A stretch of DNA of 64,000 bases from UBA9732 sp963599445 (GTDB lineage Bacteria > Spirochaetota > Spirochaetia > Sphaerochaetales > Sphaerochaetaceae). The DNA is taken from contig CAVBWZ010000009.1 of NCBI GenBank assembly GCA_963599445.1, positions 1 through 64,000 on the forward strand, in the 5' to 3' direction. Of the stretch, positions 17,259 to 24,548 are shown one piece after another; within the stretch, counting starts at the first letter, position 1; each line of letters starts with the position of its first letter. A program made the position numbers and the translations under genes. The notes beneath the pieces are model-generated. The model searched no databases. It was not told the DNA's origin and saw only the letters and a program-made list of their open reading frames with translations.

Positions 17259-18947
17259 TCACTCGTAGTCGCTTCCGCCTATGAACTCCCTAAGCAACGA
17301 GTCGCTTGGCACAAGGTCCGCAGGTATTGGATATACGTTCTCAAGGAACGACAGGAGCCTTCTTGCCTGAGTGTAGGCCTCGCCGGATGATGGTTTGACC
17401 CCTTTGAGAAGCGGCTGCACGAAAGGCGACAGCACTCCTATCTCATAGTCCAAGGCGCTGTTGAACATGACATCGGCGTTGTTCTGGTTTGGGAAGATGT
17501 GTATGCGCTCCCCTCGTGCCACGCTTGGCCACATGAGAAGGGTCTCTTCCGCACTTGTATCGCGGGTCCTATAGTCCCTAAGCACACGCCTTAGGATGCG
17601 GTCGTCCGTGGTGGACACCCTGTTGCAGTCGTCCATGTTGAGCTGCGTGAGCGCCGATATATAGATCTTATACGCATATCTCTCCTCGACCTTGGACGTT
17701 ATCCTGGGATTGAGTCCATGAAGCCCCTCTATGACGAATATGGTCTTGTCAGTGAGCCTTATGGGTTTGTTCTCGTAGTACGTGGCGTTCTTGGGAAAAC
17801 TGAAATGTGGAAGGTCCACCTCCCTGCCTGCAAAGAGATCCTTCATGTTGCGGTCGAACATGTCTATATCCAGCGCCTCAAGGGCCTCTAGGTCAGGCTT
17901 TCCATCCTCATCAAGAGGTGCGAACTGACGCTGCTTGTAGTAGTCGTCAAGCGAAATCCTTATTGGCGCATGGTCCATGAGACGTAGCTGCTCGCACAGT
18001 CTCTTTGCAAACGTCGTCTTGCCCGATGACGAAGGACCCGCCACGAACACGGCCTTCTTGCCACCGGCATCTATCTCGTCCGCAATCTGCGCAAGCTTGC
18101 GTCTCTGCAGAGTCTCGGACAGCCTCACATACTCCGCCACGGTGTTCTCGCTGCACCTCTCGTTGAGCTGCCCCACGCACCCAACGCCAAGGAAACGGCC
18201 CCAACGCTTGTTCTCCTCATACACCTTGAACATCGTCGAGTTGTCACGCATCTCCACGACGGACGTGATATTGCTCGCAACCGGATACCTGAGCAGCATC
18301 CCGCAATTGCCATACTTCTTGAGCTCCCATACACTCAAGACCGATGTATTTGGGACTATGGGTTCGTAGGCTATATTGCAGTAGTTCTGCATCCTGTAGG
18401 CATTCACGAACGGCTCGTTCTGGGACTCAAGCAGCTGTGCGGTCGCTCCATACCCCTCTCTGTTGAAATACTCCACCGCTTCCTGATTGGAAAGCGCAGT
18501 GTACTCTATTGGAATGCACGAGTCCACGAGGTAGCGCATCTTGTCTGCGAGTATGGAGATCTGCTCCTCGGTCGTGTTGTACTCGTCATCGAAGCTGAAA
18601 TAGAATCCATCCCCCAAGGCATGTCCAATCACAAGGTGTCTTTTGGGGAACACGAGCTTGGTTGCGCAGCAAAGCAAGAGGCAGATGCTATGCCTGTATA
18701 TTCTGCGTCCAAAGCTCTCGAACGCCCTTATTGGCTTGACCTCGCAGGACATCTGGATGTGGCTGCTTATGGGCCTAAGCTGTCCGTTCACTATTGCTCC
18801 AACTATTGGGTTGTCGTTGTATTCAATCTTTGTCTTTGAGAATCCCTGCGGCAAAAGCCCTGCCTTGACCAGCACATCCTCAACGGACGTGTACACCGGC
18901 ACCGTATATTCGTTTTCATTGACGGTTATTCTTATTTCTCTACTCAT
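17259..18947 (-). CDS. Nucleoside kinase (TGS + SAD + uridine-kinase domains)
   Basis: A 562-residue fusion. Residues 1-75 are a TGS-like ubiquitin fold, 80-250 resemble the second additional domain of threonyl-tRNA synthetase (including HLVIGHALGDGFYF), and the C-terminal half is a uridine-kinase/phosphoribulokinase domain with P-loop AGPSSSGKTT and a substrate lid 'FDRNMKDLFAGREVDLP'. This architecture is found in clostridia, Thermotoga and spirochaetes and is annotated as nucleoside kinase; it probably phosphorylates uridine or cytidine. No tRNA-synthetase catalytic core is present. Confidence 0.85.
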   Translation of the reverse strand: MSREIRITVNENEYTVPVYTSVEDVLVKAGLLPQGFSKTKIEYNDNPIVGAIVNGQLRPISSHIQMSCEVKPIRAFESFGRRIYRHSICLLLCCATKLVFPKRHLVIGHALGDGFYFSFDDEYNTTEEQISILADKMRYLVDSCIPIEYTALSNQEAVEYFNREGYGATAQLLESQNEPFVNAYRMQNYCNIAYEPIVPNTSVLSVWELKKYGNCGMLLRYPVASNITSVVEMRDNSTMFKVYEENKRWGRFLGVGCVGQLNERCSENTVAEYVRLSETLQRRKLAQIADEIDAGGKKAVFVAGPSSSGKTTFAKRLCEQLRLMDHAPIRISLDDYYKQRQFAPLDEDGKPDLEALEALDIDMFDRNMKDLFAGREVDLPHFSFPKNATYYENKPIRLTDKTIFVIEGLHGLNPRITSKVEERYAYKIYISALTQLNMDDCNRVSTTDDRILRRVLRDYRTRDTSAEETLLMWPSVARGERIHIFPNQNNADVMFNSALDYEIGVLSPFVQPLLKGVKPSSGEAYTQARRLLSFLENVYPIPADLVPSDSLLREFIGGSDYE

Positions 18948-18986
18948 AGAATGAAATATACCATCATTTCACCAAAACGCAAGGAA

Positions 18987-19016
18987 AACCCTCCGGGGCT
19001 ACAGCCTAGGAGGGTT
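18987..19016 (-). terminator. Hairpin terminator of the small lipoprotein gene
   Basis: AACCCTCC and GGAGGGTT pair across a 14-nt loop. In minus-strand sense the stem is followed by TTCC. It sits 62 bp beyond the stop of the lipoprotein gene. Confidence 0.55.
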
Positions 19017-19077
19017 TGGGAATGCAAGAACTTGGACTTGAAGATTGAATTCTCGATTATTATATCAAGATTTCTCC

Positions 19078-19722
19078 TCAGTTCCTCTGAAGAAGATTCG
19101 ATGCATTGAGGATATCCAGGTTCACATCCTTTCCATCACAAGTAGCTGCAGTGAATCTTGAACCTTGTCTACCCATGTGAATTGTTGCTGTGGCATCCTT
19201 GTAGGACCGACCATTCAATACAACAGAGGTACTCGAAAACGAGCTGACAGCCTCCCCTTTCTCATCCAAGTTATCAATGTACGTCTGCTCATAGTTTCCT
19301 GACATACTGAACTTCGCAACTTTCGTCTCACCTTTCTCATCGGAATACGATATGCTCACTATTATCCCATTTGCAACAATAGAAAGTTTATTTGTATTCG
19401 TTTCCTTGTCGTATTCGACCTTGACAACAGCCGTCCCTTCATTCTGCTCGACCTTGAGTAGAGTACCTTCATTTCCTTCACTCCAAAGAAGGTCATCTAC
19501 AATAAGAGTCAGAGTGTTCTTGTTCTCTGCAGTGGCGTCATACTCTTCGGTTGAAAGATTAACTTCACCCTCTCTAAAAAGTCTTCCAATCAAAAACACA
19601 TCTCCAAACGTATCCGTAAAATCCACAAAGGTCTGAGCCATCTCGCCAGACTTGTCCTTGTCGCAACCTACGAATGCAAACAGCATGAGCACTGCAAAAA
19701 GAACCAACAAAGCCTTTTTCAT
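19078..19722 (-). CDS. Small lipoprotein of unknown function
   Basis: A 214-residue lipoprotein: signal MKKALLVLFAVLMLFAFVGC with lipobox FVGC, then a 195-residue domain of predicted beta strands (YDKETNTNKLSIVANGI, and SVVLNGRSYKDATATI). No known domain is recognised. A Shine-Dalgarno GAGGAG precedes the ATG. Its upstream region has a perfect -35 (TTGACA) followed by an eight-base G run before any -10, so transcription may depend on the tract length. Confidence 0.7.
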   Translation of the reverse strand: MKKALLVLFAVLMLFAFVGCDKDKSGEMAQTFVDFTDTFGDVFLIGRLFREGEVNLSTEEYDATAENKNTLTLIVDDLLWSEGNEGTLLKVEQNEGTAVVKVEYDKETNTNKLSIVANGIIVSISYSDEKGETKVAKFSMSGNYEQTYIDNLDEKGEAVSSFSSTSVVLNGRSYKDATATIHMGRQGSRFTAATCDGKDVNLDILNASNLLQRN

Positions 19723-19793
19723 TTCTTCTCCTCAGGGATGTAACCCCTTCTATTGAAAGTGTAGTGGAACAAAAAGAGCCCCACCCGTGCTTC

Positions 19794-19819
19794 AGCTTAC
19801 CCCCCCCGCACATTGTCAA
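19794..19819 (-). promoter_or_regulatory. Promoter with poly-G run in the spacer
   Basis: On the minus strand TTGACA (19814-19819) is followed by ATGTGC, eight G (19800-19807) and TAAGCT (19794-19799). With eight G the spacer to TAAGCT is 14 bp; eleven G would give the optimal 17. This matches the layout of promoters whose strength varies with homopolymer length. Confidence 0.5.
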
Positions 19820-19888
19820 GTGAAATTTCAAAAAGGCAGGAACGGCAGGGCCAAATGTTCTTCACCAAATCTAAAAAAAACAGGTTTA

Positions 19889-19906
19889 TGAAGAAAATTT
19901 TCTTCA
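19889..19906. repeat. 18-bp perfect palindrome centred on AAAATTTT
   Basis: TGAAGAAAATTTTCTTCA lies in the gene-free stretch upstream of the small lipoprotein gene. Apart from it and the promoter, the stretch 19723-20105 holds only A-rich sequence and the toxin-side terminator. Confidence 0.75.
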
Positions 19907-20068
19907 GTAGAGCCAAAAACGAAGAAAAAAGAAGAAAGCCATTCACCTTCCAGTAGAAGGACTTCAAGATGCATTTTCACAAAACTTGACAGGTGGTGTT
20001 TCTTTTGCGATACTTCAAATGTGAAGAGGCACTGCCTGTGGACGGAAACGACCTCGAACTTGTTTGAA

Positions 20069-20108
20069 CGAAAACCGCTCAGCGAAGTGCTAGGACGCTG
20101 GGCGGTTA
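20069..20108 (-). terminator. Terminator of the holin-like toxin gene
   Basis: ACCGCCCAGCG and CGCTGAGCGGT pair around an 11-nt loop, and the minus-strand stem is followed by TTTTCG. It starts at the toxin stop codon. The plus-strand reading is also terminator-like (stem, then TTACTTTC), so it could end an antisense RNA. Confidence 0.7.
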
Positions 20109-20183
20109 CTTTCTGCTATTGTAAGCCATTATCAGTAAGCTAAGGACTGTGAATACAATCATCAGCAATTCGAAATCGCTCAT
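20106..20183 (-). CDS. Putative holin-like toxin peptide (25 aa)
   Basis: A 25-residue peptide starting MSDFELLMIVF and ending in AYNSRK: one hydrophobic helix with an acidic start and basic end. The pattern 'FE.L..MI.F....LLI...N..K' matches the small membrane toxins annotated as putative holin-like toxins in Firmicutes, often part of type I toxin-antitoxin loci. Translation signals are strong (AGGAGGTG, 8 nt before ATG). It has its own sigma70-like promoter, a structured leader of about 100 nt and a terminator directly after the stop. The RNA antitoxin is not identified. It stands alone among repeats. The family call rests on pattern only. Confidence 0.62.
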   Translation of the reverse strand: MSDFELLMIVFTVLSLLIMAYNSRK

Positions 20184-20214
20184 AGGCAGCACCTCCTTCT
20201 TCATCTTCCGAAGA

Positions 20215-20242
20215 ATCGGGAGGCAACCCCTCCCGATATCCA
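20215..20242 (-). other. Leader hairpin of the toxin mRNA
   Basis: ATCGGGAG and CTCCCGAT form a perfect stem with a short loop in the toxin leader. A second stem (TTCTTC with GAAGAA) reaches toward the Shine-Dalgarno. Together they could hide the ribosome-binding site, as in known type I toxins. Confidence 0.5.
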
Positions 20243-20295
20243 GCTACGAATACGAGAGGTCGAACCGTCCACCGTTTCACGGCAGTGCCAAATAC

Positions 20296-20324
20296 ATTAT
20301 CACACATGACTTGTAACTTATCAA
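20296..20324 (-). promoter_or_regulatory. Promoter of the holin-like toxin gene
   Basis: -35 TTGATA (20319-20324), a 17-bp spacer and -10 GATAAT (20296-20301) on the minus strand, about 105 bp upstream of the toxin ATG. Confidence 0.65.
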
Positions 20325-20360
20325 GAGTTTAGCCTTGATTTTGGTTTTCCTTGGCCTCGA

Positions 20361-20509
20361 CACATGCCACAAGTGCCACAACCTCTACACTTGCTACAAC
20401 TGCAACAGGTGTCACAGATTCGCTACAGATTCACCAACCCACCACGCTCACATTACTCACCATGCTTACCAACCCACCACAATCACCAAGCTCACCAGTG
20501 CTACAAAAC
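20361..20509. repeat. Degenerate 9-bp tandem array A
   Basis: About sixteen 9-bp units of consensus CANNTGCNA (for example CACTTGCTA, CAACCTCTA, CAAGCTCAC), phase-shifted once near 20423. Several units recur exactly in the array at 32297-32386. No protein is supported here. Confidence 0.7.
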
Positions 20510-20551
20510 GCTGACAATTTCCAAGCGAAAGTCCCAAAACAGTCCGTTTTG

Positions 20552-20710
20552 GTGCGTGCAGTCCGTGAAGTACGTACAGTGCGTGATGTTCGAAATGTGC
20601 GAGACATCCCCACAAAACAAGAAGGGATATATCCTCGTAGTCGATTAAAGCGTATCAGTAGGTGTAGTGAGAGTAGTGAGTATAGTGGGTGTAATGCGCT
20701 TAGTGCGCGA
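20552..20710. repeat. Degenerate 9-bp tandem arrays B and C, inverted relative to A
   Basis: Six units at 20552-20605 (GTGCGTGCA, GTCCGTGAA, GTACGTACA, ...) and six at 20657-20710 (AGTAGGTGT, AGTGAGAGT, AGTGAGTAT, ...). Their G/T-rich sense is opposite to array A, so a transcript could fold into a long imperfect stem. Confidence 0.65.
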
Positions 20711-20711
20711 A

Positions 20712-20760
20712 ACAAAAAAGGACACAGACAGTACTTTCTGTACAGCTGTGTCCGAACTGA
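20712..20760 (-). terminator. Structured repeat copy with full terminator
   Basis: GGACACAG (20720-20727) and CTGTGTCC (20746-20753) enclose a GTAC...GTAC core. On the minus strand the stem is followed by six T, giving a complete intrinsic terminator. The flanking GAACTGACG box is shared with locus 3 at 35 kb. Confidence 0.75.
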
Positions 20761-20819
20761 CGACGTAATGCGATACGACAAAGCATCTTTCGAAGATAGT
20801 TGAGATAACGGCCTCGAAG

Positions 20820-21001
20820 ACAGCGAAAGACAGTGCTTGTTGCACGGCTTGAGCGCATCGACAACGGCCGTTGCTCAAATACCTAGAAAGGGCTCTCGTA
20901 GCTATTTTGGCTCAGCTACGAGGATGGAAACGAGGGGCAGTACTCCTTGTACGACCCGAGTGAACCGACGTAGTAGATGACCAAAAGAGCAAGAGAGGGG
21001 T
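20820..21001. repeat. Structured repeat locus 2, two further copies
   Basis: One copy near 20829-20880 has a GTGC...GCAC core and an inner CAACGGCCGTTG palindrome. The next (20936-20980) has a GTAC...GTAC core and is preceded by a CTCGTAGCT/AGCTACGAG hairpin (20895-20922). The last copy abuts the nifU stop. The wider stretch 20184-21001 contains no supported protein gene. Confidence 0.65.
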
Positions 21002-21610
21002 TCATTTGCCGTAGATGTGCTTGTATTCCTCAAATTGGAGCGCCACCTTGCTCTTGCACTTACCACAGCCTGTGCCGTAGCCGGTGAGGCGCTGGAGGTC
21101 TTCGAGAGTCTTGGCTTGGTCTGTTTTGACAAGCTCCTCTATCATCTGGTCGGTGACGCCCTTGCACTCGCAGATTATCTTGGCCACACTCTTGCGGTAT
21201 GGATTGTCCATGCCGTTCTTCTCAAGGTAGTCGTCTATGGCTGCACGAAGGGCCTTGTCGCCAAGGACCGAGCAGTGGAACTTGTGCTCAGGAAGACCGC
21301 CAAGGGCATCGGTTATCATGGAAGGGGTTATCTTGTAGGCCTCTTCAAGGGTCATGCCTTTGACAAGCTCGCTCATCATTGAAGTGCTGGCGATTGCACT
21401 GGCACAACCGTATGTAAGCCAACGGATGTCAGAGATCCTGCCGTCCTTGACCTGGATGCCAACACGCATCTGATCTCCGCAGGCAAGGGAACCAACCTCA
21501 CCAACGCCTTGTGGCTCCCAGTCCTCTTCCTTCTTCCAAATGTTCCTAGGATTCATGAAATGATCCTTGACTGTATCGGTGTATACCCACTGGGCCATGA
21601 AACTGTCCAT
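21002..21610 (-). CDS. NifU/IscU-type scaffold with BFD-like [2Fe-2S] tail
   Basis: Scaffold on which Fe-S clusters are built before transfer to apoproteins. Residues 1-135 are an IscU/NifU-N domain with three cluster Cys (SLACGD, TYGCAS, FHCSVLG). Residues 140-202 form a BFD-like [2Fe-2S] domain with C-E-C and C-G-K-C pairs (IICECKG, GTGCGKC). The Nfu domain of full NifU is missing, giving the 202-residue form seen in anaerobes. The first ATG is supported by GAGAGG. It lies 69 bp downstream of nifS in the same direction, and its stop abuts structured repeat locus 2. Confidence 0.88.
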   Translation of the reverse strand: MDSFMAQWVYTDTVKDHFMNPRNIWKKEEDWEPQGVGEVGSLACGDQMRVGIQVKDGRISDIRWLTYGCASAIASTSMMSELVKGMTLEEAYKITPSMITDALGGLPEHKFHCSVLGDKALRAAIDDYLEKNGMDNPYRKSVAKIICECKGVTDQMIEELVKTDQAKTLEDLQRLTGYGTGCGKCKSKVALQFEEYKHIYGK

Positions 21611-21679
21611 ATCAAACCTCTCTATCTATACCCCGCAACGCAACCATGGAATTGCGGAGTTCGCAGTCGAAAAACAAAA

Positions 21680-22843
21680 TCAGCGCGTCGAGATGGCCCT
21701 TAGCCTCTCGATGATTGGAGGAAGGACCGCAAGTACGTAGTCAACATCCTCCATGGTGTTGTAGCGTCCAAACGAGAACCTTATGGAACCATGTGCAAGC
21801 TCCACATCAAGGCCTCCGGCCAGAAGCACATAGCTTGGCTCCAAGGAACCGGTGGCGCAGGCGCTTCCGGTGGAGACGGCTATACCTCTCATGTCCAACA
21901 TTAGGAGGATGGACTCGCCTTCCACGTTCTCGAACGAAACATCCAAAGTGCCGGGGAGGCAGTGCTCCTGACAGCCGTTGACGACAACGTTTGGAACGGA
22001 GGCCACGATGCCTTTTCTGAGCTTCTCGCGCATCTCCCAAAGTCTGTCATGCTCTTCCTTAAGCCCTTCCTTCGCAAGCTTTGCAGCAATGCCAAGGCCG
22101 TAGATCGCAGGGGTGTTGTATGTACCTGCCCTGCGGCCATGCTCCTGCTCGCCGCCATGGACGAACGGCTGGAATGGAACGCCTTTCTTTACATAAAGGA
22201 CTCCCACGCCCTTTGGTCCATAGAACTTATGGCCGCTGCAGGAAAGGAAATCCAGGTTCCACTTGCGGCAGGAGACCTCTATCTTGCCGATGGCCTGGGT
22301 GGCATCGGTATGGAACAACGCGCCGCAGGCATGTGCAAGTTCGCTTATGAGTCCAATCTCCTGGATGGAGCCGGTTTCGTTGTTGCCTGTCATGACGGAG
22401 ACAAGCACCACATCGTCACCAAGGAGCTTCTTGAGTTCGTCTATGCGCACACGACCTTCCCTGTCCACGGGAGCCATATCCACAGTGACGCCCTCCGAGC
22501 GCAGATACTTGACGGTCTCCATGATTGAAGGGTGCTCTATCGTTGTCGTCACAATCCTTCCACCACCCCGCTTCTCTATCAGAGAACGGGCGATTTCGAA
22601 GACCGTGTTGTTGGACTCGGAAGCACCGCTTGTGAACGTGATTTCGTCAGGATTGCAGTCGATGAGGTCTGCAACGTTCCTCCTGGCATCCTCGACAAGG
22701 GCACCGGCCCTTCTTCCAAAAGTATGCATGCTAGAAGCATTGCCATAGACACTGGCCTCGACGTCCGCAACGGCCCTCTGGACCTCTGGTGCAAGCTGCG
22801 TCGTGGCGTTGTTGTCCAAGTAAACTATTCTGGTATCGTCCAT
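21680..22843 (-). CDS. Cysteine desulfurase (NifS/IscS type)
   Basis: PLP enzyme that removes sulfur from cysteine as persulfide for Fe-S assembly on the adjacent scaffold protein. It shows YLDNNATT at the start, the HTDATQA aspartate/glutamine, the SGHKFYGPKG Lys that binds PLP, and the loop STGSACATGS with the catalytic Cys. Length 387 is normal. Upstream, TTGACG (22873-22878) and TATTTT (22850-22855) are 17 bp apart and place a start of transcription at or next to the ATG. No Shine-Dalgarno is visible, so the mRNA may be leaderless. Confidence 0.92.
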   Translation of the reverse strand: MDDTRIVYLDNNATTQLAPEVQRAVADVEASVYGNASSMHTFGRRAGALVEDARRNVADLIDCNPDEITFTSGASESNNTVFEIARSLIEKRGGGRIVTTTIEHPSIMETVKYLRSEGVTVDMAPVDREGRVRIDELKKLLGDDVVLVSVMTGNNETGSIQEIGLISELAHACGALFHTDATQAIGKIEVSCRKWNLDFLSCSGHKFYGPKGVGVLYVKKGVPFQPFVHGGEQEHGRRAGTYNTPAIYGLGIAAKLAKEGLKEEHDRLWEMREKLRKGIVASVPNVVVNGCQEHCLPGTLDVSFENVEGESILLMLDMRGIAVSTGSACATGSLEPSYVLLAGGLDVELAHGSIRFSFGRYNTMEDVDYVLAVLPPIIERLRAISTR

Positions 22844-22849
22844 ACTGCA

Positions 22850-22878
22850 AAAATAGCCTTTGCAAAAACAATCGTCAA
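22850..22878 (-). promoter_or_regulatory. nifS promoter, possibly leaderless
   Basis: -35 TTGACG, 17-bp spacer, -10 TATTTT. The -10 ends only 6 bp from the nifS ATG, so a start of transcription 7 bp downstream would fall on the A of the start codon. Confidence 0.5.
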
Positions 22879-22946
22879 GATGGGAAGAGGTCTCTAACTC
22901 ACCTGTACTGGACTTTTTTCACAAACGTATAGCTTTCAAAACAAAG

Positions 22947-24116
22947 CTAGCCCGATATCGTTGAGACGCCGCATCCAGGAGCATACCTGAAAGCCGATGC
23001 CCTGAACCCAAAGATGCGTTCATATTCATCCAATTTGGATACGTAGACATCAAACGAGGCGTTCTCCATGACCATTGCAACATAGCCACCCGCGCCGTTG
23101 TAGACTATGCTGCTTCCACAGCAGCCTGGAGTCTCAATGGAACGCTTTGAGAGCCAGTCTAGCTCTGGACATGTAAGCTCGATCTTGTCCCTGAGCCCCT
23201 TTCCAAGCTTTGAAAGGGCCTTTCCAATTTGGATGAAGTCCTTTTGTGCAAAGAGCCTCTCCAAAAGAAGGGCGGTGCTGCTGCCCTCGAACACATAGCA
23301 GCATATCGCCCGGGTCTCTTCGTCAACTGGAAGCTGTCTGTCCAAAAGATCGTCCACAGGAAACGACTTGAACGAAGTGTCGGCATGGAACTTGGAAAGG
23401 TTCTCCATTGCGACCCCAACCTGATTGTGCTTGGAGTACAGCTCCTCGCGCATGGCAAGAGGCTGTATGTTCCCGTTTGCAAGGACAAGGGAGAAACCAG
23501 ACCCTTTGAAGGGGTCGTCCACATGTCTGAACAGACCATTTTGCATGTCAAAGAGAAGGAAGCTTCCTTCCTTTGCATGAAGCATGGTGAGTATGAAGTG
23601 CTTGTTGTATAACTCGCCGCAGAACTTTGAACAGGAGACATAGCAGCAGGAGGCAATCACAGAGACATCGGGCTCAAGACCCAAGAGCCTGTAGAGGGCC
23701 ATGCCGACGCCCACCCCTATTGCAGCGGAGAGGACCCTACCGTCGCAGCATAGAAGATTCCCGCTGAGTGTGATGTTGAGACCAGGGACGTCGATGTGCC
23801 TTTGCAGTTCAAGGACCATGCCTTTGACGTAGTTGCCCCAGCGGTCCTCCTTGCGGTATTTTATGCCGGCAAGCCCGAATTTCTTGCGGTCGTTCGAGTA
23901 TGAGTTGAAGATGCGGACAAAGGAATCGGATCTGGGAGAGACCGCAACGGAAAGGGATCTGTCGTTCGTGGCGCACAGGGAGTATCCTTGGCAGTACATA
24001 GAGAACTCTCCTGCAAAAGTAGTCACCCCTGGAACCGTGGAGATTACATGAGGGGACTCGCCGTATTCGGACTTGTGTCTGTCTTCAGCTAACACTTCCC
24101 TTCCTTGGCGACGCAA
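22947..24116 (-). CDS. Degenerate galactokinase-like GHMP family protein
   Basis: The overall layout follows galactokinase: an N-terminal 'PGVTTFAGEF' where the family has a PGR.NLIGEH motif, a middle 'LSGNLLCCDGRVLSAAIGVG' where the ATP-binding P.GAGLSSSA loop should be, and a C-terminal 'PGCGVSTISG'. The His/Glu/Asp of the sugar-binding motif and most glycines of the ATP loop are changed, so kinase activity is doubtful. It may be a binding or regulatory pseudokinase. Length 389 is normal for the family. The exact start is uncertain; an internal GTG at 24095 follows AAGGAAGG closely. It sits between nifS and rpmE, all on the minus strand. Confidence 0.55.
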   Translation of the reverse strand: MRRQGREVLAEDRHKSEYGESPHVISTVPGVTTFAGEFSMYCQGYSLCATNDRSLSVAVSPRSDSFVRIFNSYSNDRKKFGLAGIKYRKEDRWGNYVKGMVLELQRHIDVPGLNITLSGNLLCCDGRVLSAAIGVGVGMALYRLLGLEPDVSVIASCCYVSCSKFCGELYNKHFILTMLHAKEGSFLLFDMQNGLFRHVDDPFKGSGFSLVLANGNIQPLAMREELYSKHNQVGVAMENLSKFHADTSFKSFPVDDLLDRQLPVDEETRAICCYVFEGSSTALLLERLFAQKDFIQIGKALSKLGKGLRDKIELTCPELDWLSKRSIETPGCCGSSIVYNGAGGYVAMVMENASFDVYVSKLDEYERIFGFRASAFRYAPGCGVSTISG

Positions 24117-24265
24117 CGGCCGCCAAGGTCAATTCTAGAAGATGGATTTCGAGAATGCAACAAAAAAACGCTCCAGCGACAGCCCCAAAACATTGAAGCT
24201 ATGCCAAAGCGGCTTTCGTCGAAACGGGGCTTCAGGCGCAGAGCCACGAAGCCTTTGCAGTTCCG

Positions 24266-24475
24266 TTACTTGGATTCCTTAACACCATAGCGCTTGTTGA
24301 AGCGTTCGACACGTCCTGTCGAGTCAACGAGCTTCTGTGTGCCTGTAAAGAATGGGTGGCAAGCAGAGCAGATTTCAACCTGCAGATTCTTTGCCGTTGT
24401 CTTCGTCTTGATGACGTTTCCGCATGAGCACTTGATCTCAGTGAGCTCATATTTTGGATGGATTCCCTTCTTCAT
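24266..24475 (-). CDS. rpmE: 50S ribosomal protein L31
   Basis: Complete 69-residue L31 of the zinc-binding type: KCSCGN supplies two Cys and ICSACHPFFTG the second pair, followed by the conserved GRVERFNKRYG. It lies 73 bp downstream of rho, an arrangement common in bacteria. Confidence 0.96.
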   Translation of the reverse strand: MKKGIHPKYELTEIKCSCGNVIKTKTTAKNLQVEICSACHPFFTGTQKLVDSTGRVERFNKRYGVKESK

Positions 24476-24548
24476 AGTACGTCCTCCGTTGTGCCGTCCG
24501 CTGGTGTATGTGCAGCGGACAAATTGAGTTGTGCAAGCCGTCTCCGTT

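Noticed and set aside
20361..20710. Possible CRISPR array
   Set aside because: Units are 9 bp and contiguous, with no unique spacers of 25-40 bp and no cas genes.
20351..20803. A 150-codon Thr/Ser- then Arg/Val-rich reading frame
   Set aside because: It runs straight through the 9-bp arrays and a structured-repeat terminator; its composition is a by-product of the repeats, and no ribosome-binding site is present.
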